A DNA stretch of 64,000 bases from Paenibacillus woosongensis. GTDB taxonomy: Bacteria > Bacillota > Bacilli > Paenibacillales > Paenibacillaceae. The position numbers and the translations under genes were made by a program. Below are positions 35,572-43,495 of the stretch, piece by piece; the first letter of the stretch is position 1; every line of letters starts with the position of its first letter. Location of the stretch: positions 3,286,001 through 3,350,000 of the forward strand of contig NZ_CP126084.1 of assembly GCF_030122845.1 (NCBI RefSeq), written 5' to 3'. The notes under the pieces were generated by a model that worked only from the letters and a program-made list of their open reading frames with translations, did no database searches and was not told where the DNA came from.

Positions 35572-36813
35572 ATGCTTGATTCACGAACAATCGAAATCAT
35601 TAAATCCACAGTTCCTGTGCTGGAAGTGCACGGAGAAACAATAACCCGCACATTTTATGAAACGATGTTCAGAAACCACCCCGAGCTGCTGAATGTATTC
35701 AACCACGCCAACCAGCGCCAGGGCAAGCAGCCGACAGCGCTGGCCAATGCGGTCTATGCCGCCGCCGCGAACATCGACGCACTCGAGCGAATTCTGCCGG
35801 TCGTCCGCAGCATCGCCCACAAGCATCGTGCGCTGGGCATTCTTCCCGAGCATTACCCGATCGTAGGGGAAAATTTGCTGGCCGCGATCAAAACGGTCCT
35901 GGGCGAAGCGGCTACCGATGAAATCATCGAGGCGTGGAACAAAGCGTACGGGGTCATCGCCGATGTCTTTATCAGCGTGGAAAGGGACATGTACGAGCAG
36001 TCCGAGCAGCAGCCCGGAGGATGGAGAGGCTTCCGTCGCTTCGTCGTCGACCGCAAGGTACAGGAAACGGCGGAGGTAACCTCCTTCTATCTCTTGCCAG
36101 AGGATGGCAAAGCGATTGCTTCATATGAGCCGGGCCAGTACATTACGGTAAAAGTGAAGCCGGAAGGACAGGAGTTCATACACCTTCGCCATTACAGCTT
36201 GTCCACTGCCCCGGGAGCCAGCTACTACCGGATTACCGTCAAGCGGGAAGACGCAGGCGACAATCGGCCGGCAGGCATCGTGTCCACTTATCTGCATGAG
36301 CGCGTTCAGGAAGGCGACATGATCGAGCTCAGCGCGCCTGCGGGCGATTTCACGCTGAATCAAAACCTAGGTACGCCCGTCACACTAATCGGCGGGGGCG
36401 TAGGTCTGACGCCGCTGGTCAGTATGCTGGAGACGCTGCTGCAGCATTCCGATCGTGATATCGTCTATATTCACGCCGCCCGGAGCAAGGAGCACCATAT
36501 CCTGAAGGAACATGTGGCCAAGCTTGCCGCCATTAATTCTTCCCGCTTGAAATGCTACACGGTCTATGAATCGGCTGCGGACAGTGAAAGATGCGACAAA
36601 AGCGGCTATATCGATGCTTCGTGGCTCTCGCAGGTTGCGCCCCTGGAATCCGACTTCTATTTCTGCGGACCGGTGCCGTTCATGCGGGCGATCAATGAAG
36701 CCTTGCACAGCCTGAACGTGCCTGAAGCGAATATTCATTACGAATTTTTCGGACCGGCCGGCAGCCTGGGCAGCCCGAGCGGCTCCAGCCCAAGCTCTAA
36801 TTCTGAGGAATAG
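35572..36813 (+). CDS. hmp: Flavohemoprotein (nitric oxide dioxygenase)
   Basis: A 413-residue three-domain protein. The globin domain (about 1-140) has the proximal His within IAHKHRALGI. The ferredoxin-reductase-type FAD domain (about 150-265) has RHYSLSTAPG. The NAD domain (about 270-400) has GGGVGLTPLVSML and YFCGPVPFM. It oxidises nitric oxide to nitrate aerobically and reduces it anaerobically. The ATG at 35572 has GAGGG 7 bases upstream; the frame extends to 35482 but would overlap the promoter. The C terminus ends in a Ser-rich tail. Its presence beside FNR-controlled nitrite reductase suits detoxification of NO made during nitrite reduction. Confidence 0.95.
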   Translation: MLDSRTIEIIKSTVPVLEVHGETITRTFYETMFRNHPELLNVFNHANQRQGKQPTALANAVYAAAANIDALERILPVVRSIAHKHRALGILPEHYPIVGENLLAAIKTVLGEAATDEIIEAWNKAYGVIADVFISVERDMYEQSEQQPGGWRGFRRFVVDRKVQETAEVTSFYLLPEDGKAIASYEPGQYITVKVKPEGQEFIHLRHYSLSTAPGASYYRITVKREDAGDNRPAGIVSTYLHERVQEGDMIELSAPAGDFTLNQNLGTPVTLIGGGVGLTPLVSMLETLLQHSDRDIVYIHAARSKEHHILKEHVAKLAAINSSRLKCYTVYESAADSERCDKSGYIDASWLSQVAPLESDFYFCGPVPFMRAINEALHSLNVPEANIHYEFFGPAGSLGSPSGSSPSSNSEE

Positions 36814-36832
36814 GCTGCAGCCGTCCGGCCGC

Positions 36833-37336
36833 CTATGCGTGCTGCCCGCGCAGCAGACGGTTGACCGTTTCCCTCCGGATCCCGATCAATTGGCCGATCT
36901 CTTCCTGAGTCAAATAGTCCGTAAGGGGAACGCCATTGGCGTGGTGGCTGAGCCACTTTTGCAGCAGCTCCAGCCGTTCGCCGGGGGTGCCTACCGTAAG
37001 ATGGTCGAGGCGCTCCTGCATAAAGCGGACCTTCTCCTGAAGCAGTCGGGCAACTTCCAGCGGCTTCTGCGGGTTCTCTTCGAGCTCACGGTACCATTCC
37101 TGGGCCGAAATAACCTCTACTTCGCTGCGAATGAGAGCTATTGCCGTGCCATGCGTCTCCTTGGGGGAGATTAGAGAGTGGTGCGGCACCGTCTCGCCGG
37201 GATACAAGATGTTGAACAGAACCATATTGCCGTTCTCATGCAGCCGCGTTACCTTGAACAGGCCGCTTTTAATATGGTAGAGATATTTTCCTTCATCGCC
37301 CTGGCGAAATAAAATCTCTCCTTTATGCAGAATCAT
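36833..37336 (-). CDS. Short Crp/Fnr-family regulator
   Basis: A 167-residue regulator. It starts inside the usual beta roll (KGEILFRQGDEGKYLYHIKSGLFKV), then the dimer helix and a C-terminal HTH_Crp (YLTQEEIGQLIGIRRETVNRLL). About 20 N-terminal residues common in the family are missing. There are no cysteines for an Fe-S cluster, so it senses something other than what FNR does. GGAG precedes the ATG and TATAAT stands upstream (about 37379). It converges on hmp, with stops 20 bases apart. Confidence 0.82.
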   Translation of the reverse strand: MILHKGEILFRQGDEGKYLYHIKSGLFKVTRLHENGNMVLFNILYPGETVPHHSLISPKETHGTAIALIRSEVEVISAQEWYRELEENPQKPLEVARLLQEKVRFMQERLDHLTVGTPGERLELLQKWLSHHANGVPLTDYLTQEEIGQLIGIRRETVNRLLRGQHA

Positions 37337-37405
37337 CGATATCGCTCCATTCGTTGGTTTAAACTCTCGTAGCCATTATTATAGCAAAAAAACACGTCCA
37401 AGCGT

Positions 37406-38428
37406 TTATTCCTGATCCATGCAGCAAGCCCAGCGCCTATACAGGCGCTGGGCTTGTTGTACTTCCTTGATGATTATGGGGGAGGCATCGTCTGCGGACG
37501 CGCCGTCCGTTTTTTGCGCCACCTTTGTCTCCTGCTTGTCCCGCCAGGATTCATAGCTATGCACGGCAACGCCTTTAAACGAGGAATGCTTGCCGACCAG
37601 GGACACCAATTTGTCCAGCTCCTGCGTCACAGATTCCAATGGCTGTTCGTAGAAGGACACGCCTGGTCCCTCCTGGCTTTTGGTAAGCTCGACGCCTACC
37701 CAGACCTGCTTGTTCCGCTCGTCGGCTTCCTCCAGCGTCGCCCGCGACACCTCATAGATGGCTTCCGCTGCATCCCGGTAGGCCATAATTGCCACATAAT
37801 CGAACTTATCGACCATCCACTGCCGCAGATCGCGGCCTTTTCCGAGCTCCTCGTGCTCGATGCCATTGAGCCAGAAGGGAACCGCTGCTCCAATTTTGAG
37901 CTGATCGCGCTGTGCACGCTCCACCCATATTCGGGCGCTCTCCATCCATTGCTCGACCATGGCATCCTGCTTCGTTCCCCAACTCTTCAGCAGGTAAGGC
38001 TCTACGTCGAATTGCACGCCTGCAAAGCGCTCGTCAGGCCTGGATTGGTCATTGTATTGCTTGACCCAATCGAGAAAGCGGACCGCTTCCTTGCGCTGCT
38101 CCCGCAAAGCCCACTCCGGATGCCCGTTCAGGGCATGAACCTCCAGCTTGGCTTTGGTTGCAGCAGCCACAAACCGCCGGTACGAGGCATCGCTTACCTC
38201 ATTTCCGATTTGCAAAAACACGGTCGTTACGCCGTTCCCTTTGGCGAATTCAATAATATCCTGCGTATGGCTCTCCACAAGCTGGGCGTCCCAAAGCCAG
38301 GTCGCCTTCGCTTCCGGGACGGAAGGACGGAGTAGAACAACAAACAATCCAGCAAGTAGGACGATTGATCCTGATGCTAATACCATGATGAGCCCTCTAT
38401 ACCGTTTAAATAACGATTTGATATTCAT
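37406..38428 (-). CDS. Membrane-anchored TIM-barrel protein of unknown specificity
   Basis: A 340-residue protein with a short cytoplasmic start (MNIKSLFKRYR) and one TM segment (about 11-35, ending VVLLRPS), so the bulk faces outside. The body looks like a GH18-like or polysaccharide-acting barrel: TTVFLQIGNEV, GVQFDVEPYLL (candidate acidic pair), KIGAAVPFWLNG, YVAIMAYRD, KQVWVGVELT and KGVAVHSYESW. No family could be assigned with certainty. It lies 79 bases after the NDP-sugar dehydrogenase and is probably the last gene of the exopolysaccharide operon. GGAGG lies 5 bases before the ATG. Confidence 0.65.
   Translation of the reverse strand: MNIKSLFKRYRGLIMVLASGSIVLLAGLFVVLLRPSVPEAKATWLWDAQLVESHTQDIIEFAKGNGVTTVFLQIGNEVSDASYRRFVAAATKAKLEVHALNGHPEWALREQRKEAVRFLDWVKQYNDQSRPDERFAGVQFDVEPYLLKSWGTKQDAMVEQWMESARIWVERAQRDQLKIGAAVPFWLNGIEHEELGKGRDLRQWMVDKFDYVAIMAYRDAAEAIYEVSRATLEEADERNKQVWVGVELTKSQEGPGVSFYEQPLESVTQELDKLVSLVGKHSSFKGVAVHSYESWRDKQETKVAQKTDGASADDASPIIIKEVQQAQRLYRRWACCMDQE
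37427..37457 (-). repeat. Perfect hairpin inside the 3' end of a coding region
   Basis: AAGCCCAGCGCCT and its exact inverse AGGCGCTGGGCTT are separated by ATAC. The hairpin is translated as part of the last 16 codons of the gene ending at 37406. A T-run (TTTTTTT) follows about 40 bases further on, so it may contribute to termination. Confidence 0.6.
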
Positions 38429-38507
38429 CTCCGCCTCCACTCCTGTTTTATTCGGGTCAAGCCCGTTTTTCTGTGTTTTTTGTTTCTGTTTAAGCCAATC
38501 TCTTCTT

Positions 38508-39872
38508 TTATCCTACGATCAGCGCTTCGGCCTGCTCGTCCACATGCTGAACGGAATGGCCGAGCTTGTACACGTGAGGCAGCTTGAACTCCTTGAATGC
38601 ATTTCGCGTATCCAGAATCGGAACGCCTAGCGAGGCGATGGCGCTGTAATCGAGATCCGAGTGATTCGTTACCAGAACCATGCAGTCATAGGTTTTGAAC
38701 TTTTCAAGGTCGTATTCCACGCTATGAACGGTGACACCGGCTTTGTCCTTGAAGCTTGTAGCGAACGGATCATAATACTCCACGGCTGCACCGCTGTCTT
38801 TATACAACTCATATACTTCAAGACCCGGCGACTCCCGGAGATCGCTGATATCCGGTTTATAAGCCATGCCGAGAATAAGAATGTTCGACTTTTTAATAGA
38901 TTTTGCATACTCATTCAAAATTTTCGAGGTTTTGTTCACTACGTAATAAGGCATATTGTCATTTGTCGATTGAGCAAGCTCAATGAACTGGCTGTAGAAA
39001 CGGAATCCTTTTGCCTTCCACGACAGGTACATCGGATCGAGCGGAATGCAATGTCCGCCGATTCCCGGCCCCGGGTAGAATGGCATGAAGCCGAATGGCT
39101 TCGTCTTCGCAGCATCGATGACCTCCCAGACATCGATGCCCATCCGGTCGCACATCATCGCCATTTCGTTAACGAAGGCAATGTTCACACTGCGGAATGT
39201 ATTTTCAAGGAGCTTAGACATTTCTGCCACCTTTGGCGACGATACGGGAACGACCGTCTCGACATACCGGCTGTATACGGCTACGCCAAGCGCCAGGCAT
39301 GCCTCCGTCGTTCCGCCAATGACTTTCGGCGTATTGAATGTATTGAATTTCGTATTGGACGGGTCTACCCGCTCCGGTGAGAAGCAGAGGAAGAAATCCT
39401 CTCCGACTACATACCCGAGGCTTTCCAGCTCGCGCTGGATCAGCTCCTCTGTCGTACCCGGGTACGTCGTGCTTTCCAGCGTAATCAGGACGCCTTTTTT
39501 CATATAACGTTTAATGTTCTCCACTACGGTCACGATGTAGGATGTGTCTGGATCTTGATTTTCGCTAAGCGGAGTCGGCACGCAAATGCTGATAGCATCG
39601 ACGTCCCGCAGGGCTGCATAATCGGAAGTTGGCTGGAACCGTCCCGTTTGCACGACTTCGCTGAGTGTCGTGGAGGAGATATCGTGAATATAAGATTCCC
39701 CGCGGTAAATCTTGTCGATCTTTCTGGAATCCAGATCAATACCTACGACCTTGAACCCTTGCTTGACCATTTCTACGGCCAGCGGAAGGCCGACATATCC
39801 AAGGCCCACGACGCACAGCACGGCATTTTTTGACTCGATAGCTTCCAATAAATCACGGTATTGTTTATTCAC
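38508..39872 (-). CDS. Nucleotide-sugar dehydrogenase (UDP-hexose/UDP-HexNAc 6-dehydrogenase)
   Basis: A 454-residue enzyme with the Rossmann motif VVGLGYVGLPLAVEMVKQGF, CFSPERVDP, the catalytic Cys in GPGIGGHCIPLDP, and the C-terminal domain ILGMAYKPDISDLRESPG. Such enzymes oxidise UDP-GlcNAc, UDP-ManNAc or UDP-Glc to the uronic acid. The sequence is closest in style to WecC/WbpA (HexNAc) types, but substrate choice is not settled. The GTG at 39872 has GGAGG 9 bases upstream; a TTG directly after the ribosome site is too close. It would supply an acidic sugar to the synthase at 40846. Confidence 0.9.
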   Translation of the reverse strand: MNKQYRDLLEAIESKNAVLCVVGLGYVGLPLAVEMVKQGFKVVGIDLDSRKIDKIYRGESYIHDISSTTLSEVVQTGRFQPTSDYAALRDVDAISICVPTPLSENQDPDTSYIVTVVENIKRYMKKGVLITLESTTYPGTTEELIQRELESLGYVVGEDFFLCFSPERVDPSNTKFNTFNTPKVIGGTTEACLALGVAVYSRYVETVVPVSSPKVAEMSKLLENTFRSVNIAFVNEMAMMCDRMGIDVWEVIDAAKTKPFGFMPFYPGPGIGGHCIPLDPMYLSWKAKGFRFYSQFIELAQSTNDNMPYYVVNKTSKILNEYAKSIKKSNILILGMAYKPDISDLRESPGLEVYELYKDSGAAVEYYDPFATSFKDKAGVTVHSVEYDLEKFKTYDCMVLVTNHSDLDYSAIASLGVPILDTRNAFKEFKLPHVYKLGHSVQHVDEQAEALIVG

Positions 39873-39925
39873 AGGTTTCAACCTCCATATTGTCTAGTAG
39901 TTGTTTTTTTCTATATATTTAATAT

Positions 39926-40735
39926 TTAGTGAATGCAGCGCCGAATCCGCGCATCCAGTTCAACTGGCGAGAAGGGCTTGGTAATGTAATCATCTACACC
40001 GCTTTGGAAGCATAGACTGATCGTTTGCTCTACGCGCTGTTCGGTCAGAACGACGATTTTCGGCGTGTTTTTAACGTTGAGCTGCTGGATATGGTGAATA
40101 TAAGGCAGGCCGTCGATGCCATACAGATTCAACTCCGTCAGCACCAGGTCCGGATTCCAGCTCTCGATAAGCTCCAGCGCGGAAATCCCATTATCCGTCA
40201 CGGCTGTGTCATAGCCCTGCATCTGCAGCCTGATTTGCAGAAACTCGCGAACCGCAGGATCGCCTTCGACGATCAGGATACGGCTTTGCGATGAGTGAAA
40301 CTCTTGTCTCGTAAAAATATGGATATCCCCGGAAGGGCTCAGCTTCGCGGACTCCTCCATTTGCTTCAAAACCTGCTCGCTCAGCTCGCCTTGCTCGGGA
40401 AAGCTCGACAAGGTCATGTGCAGATCCAGGTCTCCGACGATTTCCTGAATCCGCTGCTTCAACAGCAAGCCTTGAAAATGAACGGAATCAAGCGGCTGCC
40501 CGGGCAGCAGAACGGCATAGCTGCCAGGTTCGTTACCGCTCCAGAGCTCAAAGGTTACGCCGGGCTGAGTTTCTAAAATTCCGCGAATTTGCGTCTCCAA
40601 ATAGGATGGAGCACTTGCGGAATAAATGAACAGAACCCCGTTGGCCTCCTGGACAGATTCCCTCACATGCCGCTCGATCGTTGAATATAAACTGGATTGC
40701 TTGATTTCGGTTTGCAATGCTGCCGTATTCGGCAT
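39926..40735 (-). CDS. Degenerate GGDEF-like plus receiver-domain protein
   Basis: A 269-residue protein. Residues about 30-135 look like a decayed GGDEF domain: EPGSYAVLLPG (69-79) stands where GGDEFAVLLPG would be, and the end SSFPEQGELSEQVLKQMEESAKLS mimics the GGDEF C terminus. Residues 150-269 are a receiver domain, but the phospho-acceptor Asp is replaced by Glu201 (PDLVLTELNL) and the acidic pair reads E157-G158-D159. Thr231 and Lys253 are kept. It is probably a non-catalytic regulator or c-di-GMP/nucleotide-binding adaptor of the polysaccharide synthase. It lies between the synthase and the sugar dehydrogenase. Confidence 0.7.
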   Translation of the reverse strand: MPNTAALQTEIKQSSLYSTIERHVRESVQEANGVLFIYSASAPSYLETQIRGILETQPGVTFELWSGNEPGSYAVLLPGQPLDSVHFQGLLLKQRIQEIVGDLDLHMTLSSFPEQGELSEQVLKQMEESAKLSPSGDIHIFTRQEFHSSQSRILIVEGDPAVREFLQIRLQMQGYDTAVTDNGISALELIESWNPDLVLTELNLYGIDGLPYIHHIQQLNVKNTPKIVVLTEQRVEQTISLCFQSGVDDYITKPFSPVELDARIRRCIH

Positions 40736-40845
40736 CTGAATTCCCGCCTTTCTTTGAATTAGGATGGTTTAGCCCTTTGCGGGCTGTTTCTGCCTTGGCT
40801 ATCAACTCCCTTCCCGAACTCCTCGTCCAAACAAGCCCTGAAACC

Positions 40846-42273
40846 TTAAGCGGTCTTGGCCGCTTTGCTTTCTTCCTTCCAGCTTGTCCGGGTCATCGTT
40901 CCCCAGGAATTGTTGTTGCGCATAAATTGAATATGGCCTTGAATCCGCCAAAGTCCGCCAAGCTGGGCATAACCGAAGAACTTCAAAGCAGAGAACAGCA
41001 GCAGGCGGGCCAGGTCGGACAGCTTCGTAAATCGCTTGAAGGCAAGCTCCTCCAGGAACAAGGCGCCGATGCTAAGCAAATAACCGCTCAAAATATTGAT
41101 GAGCCCGAACACGACGAGAATTTTCCAATTCGTCATATCCATGATCGTATAGCCGACCAGCGCAAGCAGCCCTGTAATTTTGAAATATGGATTAAGTGCT
41201 TCGAAAATAATGTTGTAGGGCATTGTCAGCAGCCCCATCACCTTATATTTCGGGTTAAAGGCCATATCGTAATTCTCGATCATGTTCTTCAGATTACCGC
41301 GTCCCCAGCGCTTCCGCTGATTGGACAAAATGCGGTAAGTATCCGGCGCCTGCGTCCAGCATACCGCTTCCGGACAAAAGGCGACGCGGTATTTCAGCTT
41401 GTTCTCCAGCATGTAGCGATGCAGCTTGATAATGATGTTCATGTCCTCGCCGGGATATCCTCCGCGGTATCCCCCTACGGCGATGACATAGTCCTTGCGG
41501 AACATCCCGAACGCCCCGGACACGATAATCAGCCCGTTGATGGAGCTCCAGCCGATGCGTCCGCCGAGGAACGCCTTCAAATATTCGACAGCCTGGAACA
41601 TCGGCCACATTTTGCGCGGCAGCGATACATGCTTGACCGCCCCGTTCTCGATCACACAGCCGTTGGCGATCCGGACGTCTCCGCCGATCGCTACCGTCTC
41701 TTCCGGATTCTCCATGTACATCCGGGCCATGCGGATCAAGGCATCCTTCTCCAGCAGAGAGTCGGCGTCGATGGAGGAAATAAGCGGATAGTGGGACAGA
41801 TTGATGCCCGCATTCAGGGAATCCGCCTTCCCGCCGTTCGGCTTATCTATTACATACAGATGCGGATACTGAGGATTGTAATAGACAGCATTAATCGGCT
41901 GGCAATCGATCGAGTTCCGCATTTCCGGATTTGGCAGCGGCTCGAGGCCAAATTCTTCCCGTAATACTCCCAGCGTGTTATCGCTGGAGCCGTCGTTGAT
42001 GACGATTACCTCATAGGTCGGATAATTCAAGGTCAGCAAGCATTTCACATTCTCGATGACTGTGAGCTCCTCGTTAAAGGCCGGTACAAGCAAAGATACG
42101 GAAGGCACCAGCTCCGAGCCGGAGAGCGTGTTATATTTCGAATAAGCCGACCTGCGGAAAATCGTCATGATGTTCCGGAATGAAAAAGCCATAATCGTAA
42201 AATAAATCGTATTTACCGTCATTACATAGTAAATAGCAAACAACCCGTAAATCAGTAAAATATCTCTAAGCAG
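40846..42273 (-). CDS. Processive family 2 glycosyltransferase (polysaccharide synthase)
   Basis: About 475 residues. A first TM (LLRDILLIYGLFAIYYVM) precedes the GT-A domain with VINDGSSDNT, SSIDADSLL, YPGED and the QxxRW motif in SNQRKRWGRGN, marks of cellulose/hyaluronan/PNAG-type processive synthases. Three or four C-terminal TM segments follow (from about 345). The start is uncertain. A GGAGG inside the preceding gene lies 8 bases before a CTG at 42273 (used here), no ATG/GTG/TTG is well placed, and an ATG at 42396 would overlap the HEAT gene by 131 bases. It probably polymerises and exports an exopolysaccharide. Confidence 0.85.
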   Translation of the reverse strand: MLRDILLIYGLFAIYYVMTVNTIYFTIMAFSFRNIMTIFRRSAYSKYNTLSGSELVPSVSLLVPAFNEELTVIENVKCLLTLNYPTYEVIVINDGSSDNTLGVLREEFGLEPLPNPEMRNSIDCQPINAVYYNPQYPHLYVIDKPNGGKADSLNAGINLSHYPLISSIDADSLLEKDALIRMARMYMENPEETVAIGGDVRIANGCVIENGAVKHVSLPRKMWPMFQAVEYLKAFLGGRIGWSSINGLIIVSGAFGMFRKDYVIAVGGYRGGYPGEDMNIIIKLHRYMLENKLKYRVAFCPEAVCWTQAPDTYRILSNQRKRWGRGNLKNMIENYDMAFNPKYKVMGLLTMPYNIIFEALNPYFKITGLLALVGYTIMDMTNWKILVVFGLINILSGYLLSIGALFLEELAFKRFTKLSDLARLLLFSALKFFGYAQLGGLWRIQGHIQFMRNNNSWGTMTRTSWKEESKAAKTA

Positions 42274-43459
42274 TGTAATCGCCTCCGACCGCCGCGACCT
42301 GACGAACCGGTCTTCGCTCGGCAACGCCGAAATACCGCTCGTACAGCAGCTTTTTTTTGTTATAGGCGACCATTTGGTCGAGTTTTTGATGCTCATTATC
42401 CTGCAGCATCGCTCTTTCGATGTGGTACATGGCTGTCTCCCGCTCCACCCCGGAGCCGTTCATCGCGATTTGGCAGAGCACCTCGAAGCCTGTTTCTCCC
42501 AGCTTCGCCAGGCTTTCAGCGCTGTTGTTCCGTACCCACCAGTTCGCATCCTTCAGCGCATTGCGGAGAAGCGGAATGCTGCCGGCTGCGTGCAGAGAGC
42601 CGAGGGATTTCGCCACGGCCGCCCGCACCTCCCAGTCCTTATCGGCCATCAGCTTCTTGATGGTGTCGTCCTTAAGCACCGGGTTGGAGCTTAAATAGAG
42701 CTTGACGGCCTCGGCGCGGACATCCGTCTGTTCGGCGCCAACCAAGCGATCCAGGGAAGGAACGACCTCCGGAATCGCCTGCCCCCACATCGCGACGAGA
42801 GCGACCTTCACGAGGTCCGGATTCTCATCGTCCAGCAGCTTCAGCAGCAGACGGCTGGCATCCAGCTGGGTCTCCATCACGATATCGGCAGCCATATTGT
42901 GGATCGGCTTGCCGTGGCGAAGCAGGTGCTGCAGCATTTCCTTCAGCTGCTCCTCATTCTCCGCGCTTTTGGCTACCGCCCGGGCCACGACGATCGTAAG
43001 CGGGGTATAGCGCTCGTTCTTCATCATCGTCAGCAGCCGGGGGACGGCCTCGGCTGCACGCATTCCGCCAAGCCGGTAAGCCGAGGCAATCCGCCGGCCG
43101 TAGAACAAGCTGTCCAGCAGCTTGATATCTTTGCGCACGAAGCCGGCGTCGTGGCAGAGCTTGACGAGTTTCTCCCGATACTCGCCCTTGAACTGCTCGA
43201 TCCAGCCGATCAATTTCTCCTGGACAACCCGGCCTTCGAGCTCCTTAAGCTTGCCCGGCGGAAGCGGAAGCTCCGATGGGCCGTTCAGATGGGTTTGAAT
43301 GAATTTGAAATAATCCTGATGTTTCTGCAAGTACTGCTGACTTTTTTTCACTTTATGCAAATGATTGAACTTCAAGGCGAATAGAGATACGATTCCAATC
43401 CCGATCAGTCCCAGGCAGAAGTAAATGAAATAGATAGCCAAGGTTAGATGCGTATACAT
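42266..43459 (-). CDS. Membrane-anchored HEAT-repeat protein
   Basis: A 397-residue protein with an N-terminal TM (about 8-30: IYFIYFCLGLIGIGIVSLFAL), a basic/coil segment, then about six HEAT-like helical repeats. Examples are AAEAVPRLLTMMKNERYTPL, DDENPDLVKVALVAMWGQ, DKDWEVRAAVAKSLGSLHAAGSIPL and DANWWVRNNSAESLAKLGETG. Such repeats act as protein-protein scaffolds; here the likely partner is the synthase whose start overlaps its last codons. AAGGAGG lies 10 bases before the ATG at 43459. No enzymatic motif is seen. Confidence 0.8.
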   Translation of the reverse strand: MYTHLTLAIYFIYFCLGLIGIGIVSLFALKFNHLHKVKKSQQYLQKHQDYFKFIQTHLNGPSELPLPPGKLKELEGRVVQEKLIGWIEQFKGEYREKLVKLCHDAGFVRKDIKLLDSLFYGRRIASAYRLGGMRAAEAVPRLLTMMKNERYTPLTIVVARAVAKSAENEEQLKEMLQHLLRHGKPIHNMAADIVMETQLDASRLLLKLLDDENPDLVKVALVAMWGQAIPEVVPSLDRLVGAEQTDVRAEAVKLYLSSNPVLKDDTIKKLMADKDWEVRAAVAKSLGSLHAAGSIPLLRNALKDANWWVRNNSAESLAKLGETGFEVLCQIAMNGSGVERETAMYHIERAMLQDNEHQKLDQMVAYNKKKLLYERYFGVAERRPVRQVAAVGGDYTA

Positions 43460-43495
43460 AAAGAACATTCCTCCTTCTATATACCAAGCACCGGA

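Noticed and set aside
40717..41964. A 415-codon open frame antisense to the polysaccharide synthase
   Set aside because: It is a frame shadow of the synthase; the synthase has complete catalytic motifs and the shadow none.
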